This document shows positions 55,486 through 64,000 of a DNA stretch of 64,000 nt, one piece after another. Below the pieces are notes generated by a model. The model did no database searches. It was not told where the DNA came from and saw only the letters and a program-made list of their open reading frames with translations. A program made the position numbers and the translations under genes. Position 1 is the stretch's first letter; the number at the start of each line of letters is the position of its first letter. Origin of the DNA: Phytopythium helicoides (taxonomy: Eukaryota; Oomycota; Peronosporomycetes; Pythiales; Pythiaceae); NCBI GenBank assembly GCA_024867545.1, contig JANFNE010000042.1, positions 62,001 to 126,000 on the forward strand, in the 5' to 3' direction.

Positions 55486-55919
55486 AGCTAGAATTCAAGA
55501 TGATGTCAAGACTTTTACGATTTAGGACTGTTCAAGAAGTCGATCGCTGTGAAAATTGTAGCGAGGGAAAAGTCTGCCCAGTCTGCTGTAATGCGGAGTC
55601 CAGGCGGTTTTGATACAGCAAGACAAGCGAGCACCAAGTGGTGCCCTTCCTCCAACACGACAGTGCCTGTTCTAATGGCGTTTTGAATAGGACACCTTAC
55701 GAATAAATGCAAGGACGCTAGGAGGCGATTCACACGGATGGCCAACGACAATCCTCCTCAAGCAAACAAATGCCACCGCCACATCCTTCTCCTCTCGTTC
55801 CTTCCACCACCACTCGTCGCCCCACGATTGCCTCCCACTCCCCTCCGCCCAACAAAACATCTCTCTCTCCTCCCCACTTCCAACGCCGCTCATGTGGCTC
55901 ACACCATGTCTCTCTAGTG
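55486..55919. other. Region between paralogue A and the ZSWIM3-like gene
   Basis: 434 bp. The right half is a CT/CA-rich leader (cctcccactcccctccgccc and similar). An upstream in-frame ATG at 55770 exists but its product is low-complexity Pro/Ser and is better seen as 5' UTR. Confidence 0.45.
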
Positions 55920-56921
55920 ATGGAAGCACCTCGGCCCGTCGGCACCATGGACACTTCCAGCGGTCCCCATGCGGCCCCTGCGCCTGCCGCGGCGCTGGCG
56001 GCCGCGCCGGAGCTGCCGCAGCGCGCGTTCGACTCGTGGGCGGCGTTCGACGCGTTCGTGGCGCGCTGGTCGCGCGAGACGTTCCAGCTGTTCCGCAAGC
56101 GCACGTCGACGTCCGTCAAGCTGCGCAACCGGCGGCTGTCGGCGCGCTCGCCGGACGGCGCGGCCAGGCCCGGCGCGCGGCTCATCCCCGAGCGCTTCGG
56201 CAACTACTCGGTGACGCTCGTGTGCACGCACAGCGGCTCGTTCACGTCTCGCGGCACGGGGCAGCGCGCCAGGCAGGGCGTGCGCGCCTCGCACTGCGAC
56301 GCGCAGATCAACGCGTGCCTCAAGCTCGCGGACCCGGCGGCCGACGGCTACCGCGTGCACGTCACGCGCGCCGTGCTGCGGCACAACCACCCGCTGGACC
56401 GGGAGACGTTCGCGCAGTACAGCAACACGAGGCTCAACCTGTCGGGCGCGCTGCTCGAGTGCGTCGAGCTCATGCGGCGCGCGGGCGTCAACCCGAGGGA
56501 CATCCGGGCCTACATTGTTGACCACTCGAGCTGCGAGCCCACGCTCAAGGACGTGCAGAACATTCTCGCGAGGCTCAGGCAGCAGGCACAGCAGCCCGGC
56601 TCGCAGCAACCCGCCGCTCGAGTGGAGAACACGACTCAGCAAGACCCCGACATGCTGCTGCCCGAGCAGACTCAGGAGCTCTCACTTGCCACGCCAGGGC
56701 TCGAGGAGCAGGCAGCAGGCTCTATTGAAGCGCAATTGGCGACGGCAGCTCCGACCGCTGTGGTCGATGCTGCAGTGAAGTTCAAAATGGCCGACGCCGT
56801 GGGGCGGCGAATCGCCCACATGCTCGCGGCGTTGCCGTCTGCACAGTTCTCGGACGCACTTCGCGTGCTCGAACTGGCAGAAACGATCATTCGAGAACGT
56901 CAGGGCCAGAACAACAATTGA
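55920..56921 (+). CDS. FAR1/ZSWIM3-N-type zinc-binding domain protein
   Basis: 333 residues from ATG 55920. Residues about 30-150 fit the N-terminal domain of ZSWIM3/FAR1-related proteins, a WRKY-GCM1-like zinc fold related to Mutator-type transposases: FDSWAAFDAFVARW, TFQLFRKRTSTSV, LVCTHSG, ASHCDAQ and the closing HNHPL, supplying two Cys and two His ligands. The remainder has a PRDIRAYIVDHS segment, a Gln/Pro-rich linker and a C-terminal helix (GRRIAHMLAALPSAQFSDAL), but no transposase core or SWIM finger, so it is a domesticated or truncated member. Very high GC in the first 600 bases contrasts with neighbours. Role as a DNA-binding regulator is inferred. It sits between the two membrane paralogues. 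Confidence 0.72.
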   Translation: MEAPRPVGTMDTSSGPHAAPAPAAALAAAPELPQRAFDSWAAFDAFVARWSRETFQLFRKRTSTSVKLRNRRLSARSPDGAARPGARLIPERFGNYSVTLVCTHSGSFTSRGTGQRARQGVRASHCDAQINACLKLADPAADGYRVHVTRAVLRHNHPLDRETFAQYSNTRLNLSGALLECVELMRRAGVNPRDIRAYIVDHSSCEPTLKDVQNILARLRQQAQQPGSQQPAARVENTTQQDPDMLLPEQTQELSLATPGLEEQAAGSIEAQLATAAPTAVVDAAVKFKMADAVGRRIAHMLAALPSAQFSDALRVLELAETIIRERQGQNNN

Positions 56922-57240
56922 TATTGACGGTGTTAAACCCAAGAAGCCACTCCATCATTGCCGCCGCTCAGCCTCGACTCTTATCGGCTATTTCTGATGG
57001 TCGTGCGTCCGACTTGACCCATTGTCAGGTGCTACGGAAAACGGGCAGGGAATTCAGTTGCCTTCGCTCGACCAGTGCAGCATGAAGTAGTGGACAGATT
57101 GACAACGGCTGCCATATTTGGCACACAATCGAAGCACTTCTTCGTCATTCGTCCATCAGAGCGACTTGCACCGCGCGGTTGAGTCAGTACTGGCAAGTAA
57201 GCAGACACATACATTGACGACAAACAACGACAGCTGAGCC
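56922..57240. promoter_or_regulatory. Leader of membrane paralogue B
   Basis: 319 bp. TCATTCGTCCATCAG at about 57145-57159 resembles an initiator region and lies roughly 90 bases upstream of the ATG. No gene. Confidence 0.35.
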
Positions 57241-59409
57241 ATGACCGCGAAGCAAGGCAAGACTTCCCAGGGATCTTTGCTGGGGTGGATCAAGTCTGTA
57301 GTGTGCAAGCTCCATCACATTAAAACGCAGCACCAGTATCTCGGCCGGTATTCAGTCGACAAGCTCTGCGCGTTCCATCGCTACCAGGAGACTGCTAGCA
57401 TCTATCGTGTTCTTGCTGTTATTCTCCTTTCTCCTTTCCCCACCCTGTTCGTGCTCATAGGACTCGACTGCCTCAAACTGCGAGACCCGAGGCTGAGTGT
57501 CAACGAGCACGCCACAACGTTTCTTCGTTCTGCTTTCTCACATTCCGTGATGACATACTTCATCCTACTCGCGTGCAAACAGGCGATGGGATTTACAGCC
57601 TCAAACAGTTCGTACACGCATGCGCGATGCATGGTGATCGGCACGCTAGTCGCCGTATTCAACGAGGCAATATGGACGACCGCAGCGTTCACGTGGAAGT
57701 TCCCGGTGCCAATGCGCGAGGTCCTTGCCGTGACACCCTGGACAATTTACTGCGTCATTTTTCACTACCTTTTGGCGAAAGAAGACTTCTCGCGTGCATT
57801 CCGCCGCCTCAAACGCTACTTTCCTGTTGTTACCGCACAACTCGTGCTTTTTTATGTGATGATCGCGCTCTCAATCGTGTTTGCCAAAATTCCTCACGGA
57901 GCGCAGCTTGCTATGATTTTCGGCTTTCCAATCATCAAACTTACGCTCAAGTACCAGCTTTGGAAGTTTTCGCGAAAACTGGATGACTTATCCGCTGATG
58001 TGACCATTTGCATGATCGAGATTTCCAGCTCGCTCTACCAAACCGTGTGCATGCAATATGTCCATAGTTCTGTCACAGTAGCACTAATCATGGGCATGGA
58101 CCTGCTGCAAGCACTAGTCGAGTCGTACACCTATATGAAGCACGAGTATATCAGCGACTCCCAATCAACACTTCACACAGCATATAAGATAGCTACGACA
58201 GCGATGCCCCGGCAGAATCCCAATTCTACTGAGACCGAGGTAGACAATGGCTCAGACACAACTGCGACTGGTACAGTCACAACTAGCGTGAAGCCACAAG
58301 CTGCATTCTCCGTTACCAAATCAATTGACGGGCAGCCAAGTCCTCGATCGGCGCTTCAAAATGCGTGGACTTTTGTTGCGTAAGCAGTGGAGTCCTCGTG
58401 GCGACGGATGCGAAGAAGCAAGAGACGAGGAAGTCGATGCTCAGTTCGAGGAGCTTCCAGCTCGAATGCCCTACTTCGCCGGAAGTCGTCATCTCGAAGC
58501 TCTACTGCCATCACTCTCTCTTCTAGTATGCCTCATATCTCTGTGTATATGCACCCGGAAATCTATCGAGAACACAATGGCCGTCGACTGATGGACCTGA
58601 GCAAAGTTGTGCCTGGTGGGGGATCCGAGGTCAGGGTTTCTGACAATCAGAACGACGCAGATAAGCAGACTGATGCAAGTGGTGATCAACCCGACCGCCG
58701 TAAATCTAACGGGAAAATCTACGCAACATTGAACAGGTCATTCAGCACTTCATTTGCAATTGAACACTCGGGTGAGTTACATCAACGGCGTCAAACTAAC
58801 ACCGAACAAGAACATTCACGACGACGCCTCTCGTCAGTAGTTCTCCTTGATAAAGAGGCTGGCGTAAGAGCAAGTACAGTATCTCCGGCACGAAACGCCA
58901 AGCGTCGAGGTTCAACCATTGCAACCGGCATACCGATCGACAATATTGTTGTGCGTCGTCGCGATCAAGCTCGTATCCTCGAACAAACTCTCCAATTATT
59001 ATTTGCTGCCGAAGTATTGCTTTTCGCCGAGTACATGGAAGTCTTCATGCCACTGCTTTACGCATCATGCATCGGAACGCTTTGGAAACTACCCAACGCC
59101 AAGTACAACGTCATTCTCAACTCTATCACCGAAGCGCAAGTAGTCTATGAAGTCTCCACATCCGTCGGATACGCCGCGCTCGAGCTATTGTCGTTTTTGT
59201 CGGTGTACTGGTTCGTGAAGAAGCGATATGGTATCTCGGCGCTCTATCAGCTGGCATTTTTGCTGGAGACATACTGGATGACTCTGCAGGGCAAGTTGAT
59301 AGGTTGCTTCATCACAATCTTAAACTCGTCGACGATTCACCAGGGCATCGATCTATCGTTCCGTTTCGACGTCAATGCTCAGCTGGCAGGCATTCCTTTA
59401 GACAGCTAA
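57241..59409 (+). CDS. Multi-pass membrane protein, paralogue B
   Basis: Paralogue of the gene at 52748-55485, in opposite orientation. The N-terminal half keeps HQYLGRYSVDKLCAF, GLDCLKLRDPRLS, FTWKFPVPMRE and SADVTICMIEISSSLYQTVC with about six helices; the C-terminal half is nearly identical to paralogue A, including 50 unbroken residues from FLSVYWFVKK onward. In genomic DNA one frame runs through but contains a TAA at 58381-58383. That TAA lies inside a good donor (GC|gtaagc at 58380), and a strong acceptor (ctctctcttctag) ends at 58526; splicing removes 147 bp, keeps frame and gives 673 residues. However, the removed stretch still resembles paralogue A coding sequence (ESSWRRMRRSKRR against ESAWGRFRRRQRSKR), so intron retention or a nonsense mutation is an alternative. 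Function unknown. Confidence 0.75.
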
Positions 59410-60260
59410 TCCGTGCCATGATCTGCGTCATCTCGGCAGCGACAAAAGAGCGTCAAGTAGCCGTTTCAAGTAGCTGTTTCGTGAACTCGCGAGTTGCAGA
59501 GCTGGCAGCAGTTCGAACTTGACATGAAGATCGTGTGATAGCAGCGACGGTTCTCGAATCTTGCTTGATAACAGATGTACAGTAGCTGCCGCACCGACGA
59601 GGACTAGCACGCCTGCTTGCTTCACCATATAACATGCCAAGTGGTCACTACTTCTCGGATGTGAAGTCGTTTTGATTAGCTTGAAGATTTCACATTCACC
59701 AGGGCTTAAGTGCCTCTATTCACAATAGCTCTCGAAGGTTGAGTAGTATTATTGGGCATCCATTCTGGCGTCACGAAAGGCGATGTTGTAGTTGGAGCGA
59801 TGAATGCTCAGTGCACTCACGCGTCATTGATCACCGTAGTATGCGCTCATGCACTACTAGCTTCCCGACAAACCTGGCAGCTGTGGTGCAAGGTCCGCAA
59901 GATGGCTCCGCGCAGAGCACGGCCACAATGGTGAAACCACCCTCAGAACAGCACTGAGTTGCAGCAATGAAGCAGCAAAGCCAATGTCAAAGCAATACCG
60001 ATCTGCTCATCATCGCTGCCGCGCACTTCAACTTGGCGTCGTATCCGCTGGTTGTGACGTACGTTCGTGGTGTCCAAACCTCCTCCACGTGGTCCACACC
60101 ACCAAATCGCCGGAAAATGTATGTGGTGTCTCGTGATGGCGCAAACAAACGCCCATGGCTTTCAAATCCCCTCCCATACAACTCCCAAGTCAATATTTAG
60201 ACCCCCCGCGGTGCACAAATCCCGCTCGGTTGGTTTTCCCCTTCCGCCACCATCAAGCAA
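59410..60260. other. Intergenic region before AROM
   Basis: About 850 bp with only short unrecognised ORFs. Nothing else is supported. Confidence 0.45.
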
Positions 60261-60273
60261 CCACTTTCCATTA
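60261..60273 (+). promoter_or_regulatory. Core promoter of AROM
   Basis: CCACTTTCCATTA: YCAYTYY initiator followed by a CCATT element, 57 bases upstream of the AROM ATG at 60318. The flanking element is only a partial match. Confidence 0.5.
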
Positions 60274-60317
60274 GCGCCAACAGGAGAAAGGCCGCTCGCT
60301 GGTTGCCCCTCGTCGCC

Positions 60318-63300
60318 ATGGCCGCCGCGCAGCCTGAGGTGATCCCCTGCGGCGTGCACGACATCGTGCTGGGCTCCTCGCTGCTGGCCTCGCGCTACAT
60401 TGCGCAGGACATTGTGCGCGCCGTGCCAGGCGCGTCGACGTTCGTCATCCTCACGGACACGAACGTGCGGCCGCTGTACGGCGAGACGCTGCTGCAGCAG
60501 CTGACGGACGCGCTCGCGGGCTCGCCAAAGCGCGTGTTCATGCACGCGGTGCCCGCGGGTGAGGCCTCCAAGTGCCGAGAGATGAAGGCCAAGATCGAGG
60601 ACGAGGTCTTCTTCCCCAACCGCTGCCACCGCGACACGTGCGTCGTCGCGCTCGGCGGCGGCGTCGTTGGGGATCTCAGCGGGTTCATCGCAGCCACCTA
60701 CATGCGCGGCGTGCCCTTCGTGCAGGTGCCCACCACGCTGCTCGCCTGCGTCGACTCGAGTATTGGCGGAAAGACGGGAATTGATGTGGAGGACTTTGGC
60801 AAGAACCTGCTCGGTGCCTTCCACATGCCCAAGCGCGTCTACATTGACCTCAGCATGCTGCGCACGCTGCCCCGACGCGAGCTTGTGAACGGCATGGGAG
60901 AGGTCATCAAGTCCGGCGCCATCTGGGATGCCGAGCTCTTTGAGCTGCTCGAGAACTCGGCAGAGCAGATCCTCAACCTGTCCGACATGGATATCGTGCA
61001 GCGCGTGGTCGCCATGACGGTCCGGGTCAAGGCGCACGTCGTCACCGAGGACACGAAGGAGATGGGCCTGCGTGCCATCCTCAACTTTGGTCACAGCGTT
61101 GGCCACGGTATTGAGGCACTGCTGCAGCCCGAGTACCTGCACGGAGAGTGCGTCTCCATGGGCTGCATCAAGGAGGCCGAGATTGCGCGCGGCATGGGTC
61201 TGTGCACGTCTGCCACCGTCGGCCGTCTTCGCCGCTGCCTCGCCGCGTACGGTCTTCCGGTTCGCGTCCCGGAAGGCGTCCAGACGCGCGACGTGCTCGT
61301 CAAGATGGAGGTCGACAAGAAGAACAGCGCCGGCGTTAAGAAGATTGTGCTGCTCGAACAGATCGGGAAGGTTCTTGCCAACCCGTACGCTCGCGCCGTC
61401 AAGGACGAACAGATCGAGCTCGTGCTTGAGAAGCAGGTGAAGATGGTGCCGGGACTCACCGCCAAGGGCAAGATCCGCGTTCCCGGCTCCAAATCAATTT
61501 CGAACCGCGTGTTGCTGATGGCCGCCCTCGGCGCCGGACCGTGCCGTATCTCTGGTCTTCTGCACTCGGATGACACGCAGGTCATGATGAACGCTCTCCA
61601 GAAGGTTGGTGCCAAGTTCTCGTGGGATGACAATGGAGCGGTTCTCGTCGTGCAAGGTACGGGCGGAAAGTTCTCGGCTGTCCCCAATGGCGAAGAGATC
61701 TACCTCAGCAACGCCGGTACGGCTGCTCGCTTCCTGACGAGCGCTATGACGCTGATTCCTGGCGGTGCGACGTCGACCGACCATGTGGTCGTGACGGGTA
61801 ACTCGCGAATGAAGGAGCGTCCTATTGCCCCACTCGTCGAGGCGCTACGCGGCAATGGTTGCGACATCAAGTACCTCGAGTCGGAGGGTTGCCCTCCGCT
61901 TGCCGTTCGCGGCACTGGCCTTGCGGGAGGAGTCATCAAGCTCGCTGCGAAGGTCAGCAGCCAGTACGTGTCGTCGGTGCTGATCAGCGCTCCGTATGCC
62001 AAGGAGCCCGTGGTGCTTGAGCTCGACGAGGAGCAGCCGATTTCGCTGCCGTACATCAAGATGACGACGCAGCTGATGGAGGAGTTTGGGATCCCGGTCG
62101 AGACGCTGGCGGCGAACCGCTACCGCATCCCGTGTGGCGTGTACCAGAACCCTCCCGAGGTCAGCGTCGAGGTTGACGCGTCGTCGGCCACATATCCGCT
62201 CGCGTTTGCCGCCATCACGGGCGGTGAGGTAACGGTGGAGGCTCTCGGCAACAAGAGCCTGCAGGGCGACGCTGCATTCCACACTCTGCTGAGTGCCATG
62301 GGTTGCACGACCACGCAAGATGCGACGTCCACGACTGTTGTCGGACCTCCCGCTGGCGTTCCGCTCAAGGCCGTTGACATTGACATGGAGCCCATGACTG
62401 ACGCGTTCATGACTGCTGTTGCCCTTGCTGCTGTTGCGGATGGAACCACAAACATTACGGGCATCGCAAACCAGCGTGTCAAGGAGTGCAACCGTATTGA
62501 GGTGATGGTGACCGGACTTCGTCAGCTCGGCATCGAGTGCGGTGAGCTGCCGGACGGTATCTGGATCAAGGGCACGGCTGGCAAGACGGACCACCTGAAG
62601 AAGGCGTTCATTGCGTGCCACAATGACCACCGCATTGCCATGAGCTTTGCTGTCCTTGGATCTGTTGTGAAGGACATTATCATCACGGACAAGGAGTGCA
62701 CGGACAAGACGTACCCGGAGTTCTGGGATCACGTGCAGATGCATCTCGGTCTGAAGGTTCAGCCAGGTTGTGGACGAGACTGAGACGTCGCAGCACAACA
62801 CCGCTGGTGCGAAGGTTCCTGGTGTTTTCCTGATCGGCATGCGTGGTGCTGGCAAGACCTCGCTGGCTCAAACTGCTGCGGCTGAGCTGGGCATGAGCCT
62901 CCTTGACACGGACGTCGAGCTCGAGAAGGAATTTGGAGAGCCTATTCGTGCGTTTGTGGCTCGCCATAATGGAACGTGGGAAGCCTTCCGTGAGCGCCAG
63001 AGTGCTTTGCTGCTTCGTCTGGCTGCTGACCCACCGGCTAACACCATCATCTCTTGCGGTGGCGGAGTGGTCGAGACTCCTGCGATTGTGGACGCACTGG
63101 CCAAGTACCCGTATGTGGTGCATGTCCACCGTGCGATCGAGGATGTGGTTGCATACCTCGACTCGGAGAAGGATCGACCTTCTCTTGGCGACTCGCATGC
63201 GAACGTGTGGACCCGCCGTGAGCCTCTCTACCATGGCTGCTCCTCGTTCGAGTTTGCTGTCAACCTCGGTGACAAGGATTTCCCGCGCATCAACCGCGAC

Positions 63301-64000
63301 TTTATTCGCTTCCTGAGGTGATCCTGCCGAACCTGCCGTCGGGCTTTGACTACAAGTCGGTGTGCCGTCCGGACACTTTTTTCCTGTCAATGACTTTCCC
63401 AGACGTGAATGATGCGCGTCCAATCCTTGCGGACATCACGAAGGGCGTTGATGCGCTTGAGCTGCGTGTTGATCTGCTCAAGTCGTTTGACGATGTTGAC
63501 TACGTCCGCCGGCAGGTCACGCAGCTCCGCGCTCTTTCGCAGCTGCCGATCATTTTTACGGTTCGTTCGAAGCACCAGGGCGGTAGCTTTCCGGACGGCG
63601 CGGAGAAGCAAATGTTTGACTTGCTTCACCTCGGTGTGCGCCTCGGTTGCGAGTTCGTGGATGTTGAGACGTGCTGGTCTCGCCAGGCGCGTGACAAGAT
63701 CGTGGCGAGCCGCGGACGCAGTGCCATCATCTCGTCGTACCACGCGGTGCAGGCTCCCAGCTCGGACTCGGACGTCAAGACCTATCTTCCGTGAGTGCTA
63801 CGCGCGCGGACAGGTGCAGGTTGTAAAGGTTGTAGGTCAAGGCGTACTCTCCTCGGGACGCGCTGATGGTCGACGGCATCGCCAAGGACTTTGCTCGCCT
63901 GTGGAAGCACGAGATGCCGGTGATCTCGCTTTGCACAACGGACGCTGGAAAGCTGGCGCGTGTTCTCAACCAGACGCTGACCCCGGTGACGCACCCGCTC
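60318..64000 (+). CDS. ARO1: AROM multifunctional shikimate-pathway enzyme, 3'-partial, frame broken
   Basis: Fused enzyme for five consecutive steps from DAHP to EPSP in fungi and oomycetes. Domains seen in order: 3-dehydroquinate synthase (60318 to about 61440; CVVALGGGVVGDLSGF, VDSSIGGKTGID, ILNFGHSVGHGIE), EPSP synthase (about 61450-62760; KIRVPGSKSISNR, YLSNAGTAARFLTS, KECNRIEVM), shikimate kinase (about 62800-63310; Walker A GMRGAGKTS, CGGGVVETP) and type I dehydroquinase (63320 to the edge; SLTFPD-like SMTFPD, catalytic His in SSYHAV, Schiff-base Lys in VVKVV). Shikimate dehydrogenase should follow outside the window. The frame changes between EPSP synthase and kinase (about 62756-62783), between kinase and dehydroquinase (about 63315), and twice in the dehydroquinase (about 63783 and 63838). 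Sequence on both sides is well conserved, so one-base assembly errors are likely; decay is the alternative. ATG 60318 is the first good start. Confidence 0.93.

Noticed and set aside
55770..55919. Upstream start for the ZSWIM3-like gene
   Set aside because: The extra 50 residues are low-complexity Pro/Ser/Thr from a CT-rich leader; the conserved domain starts after the ATG at 55920.
62755..62812. A 58-bp intron between EPSP synthase and shikimate kinase
   Set aside because: It would restore phase, but gttcag is a poor donor and the acceptor lacks a pyrimidine tract; a one-base error explains it better.

Overview
The window looks like nuclear DNA of an oomycete (Phytophthora/Pythium-like water mould). 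Support: compact genes with short GT-AG introns (about 50-150 bp), GC-rich coding sequence, a 1068-residue plasma-membrane H+-ATPase of the P3A type, a fused multidomain AROM shikimate enzyme, CD36-type receptors, and oomycete core promoters (an initiator YCATTYY followed by a CAWTTT-type flanking element) a few tens of bases upstream of several start codons. Genus is inference only.

Layout. 1-10.65 kb is ordinary housekeeping: the 3' part of a GAF/PDE cyclic nucleotide phosphodiesterase, a carnitine acyltransferase, the minor-spliceosome protein ZCRB1 (minus strand), a twin CX9C COA4-like cytochrome oxidase assembly factor, a nine-exon PP2A B'' regulatory subunit (minus) and an MPP6-like exosome cofactor. 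11.4-22.3 kb holds three near-identical tandem plasma-membrane H+-ATPase genes at exactly 3850-bp spacing, with orphan 3' ends of the next gene caught between them. 22.5-30.4 kb is one giant (about 2625-residue) CD36/LIMP-2-like membrane protein with about ten internal modules. A seven-exon methyltransferase of the eEF1A-KMT4 type follows (31.7-32.8 kb, minus), then a secreted Ser/Gly/Asn-rich protein built on a 156-bp repeat (33.0-40.0 kb, minus), a degenerate retroelement gag fragment, an aldo-keto reductase, and a fourth, inverted H+-ATPase copy broken by one inserted base (44.0-47.2 kb, minus).

47.2-50.4 kb is gene-poor and carries short repeated words. 50.4-59.4 kb is a cluster of multi-pass membrane proteins of unknown function: one unique gene and two diverged paralogues in head-to-head orientation, with a FAR1/ZSWIM3-type DNA-binding-like gene between them. 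60.3-64.0 kb is the AROM gene (DHQ synthase, EPSP synthase, shikimate kinase, type I dehydroquinase), running off the right edge.

A recurring theme is single-base frame breaks in otherwise well-conserved genes (H+-ATPase copy 4, the repeat protein twice, one membrane paralogue, PP2A B'', AROM several times). Either the assembly carries residual indel errors or some copies are decaying; raw reads or RNA would decide. The most unusual biology is the homogenised H+-ATPase array with an inverted partner, the giant modular CD36 protein, and the membrane-protein paralogue pair.
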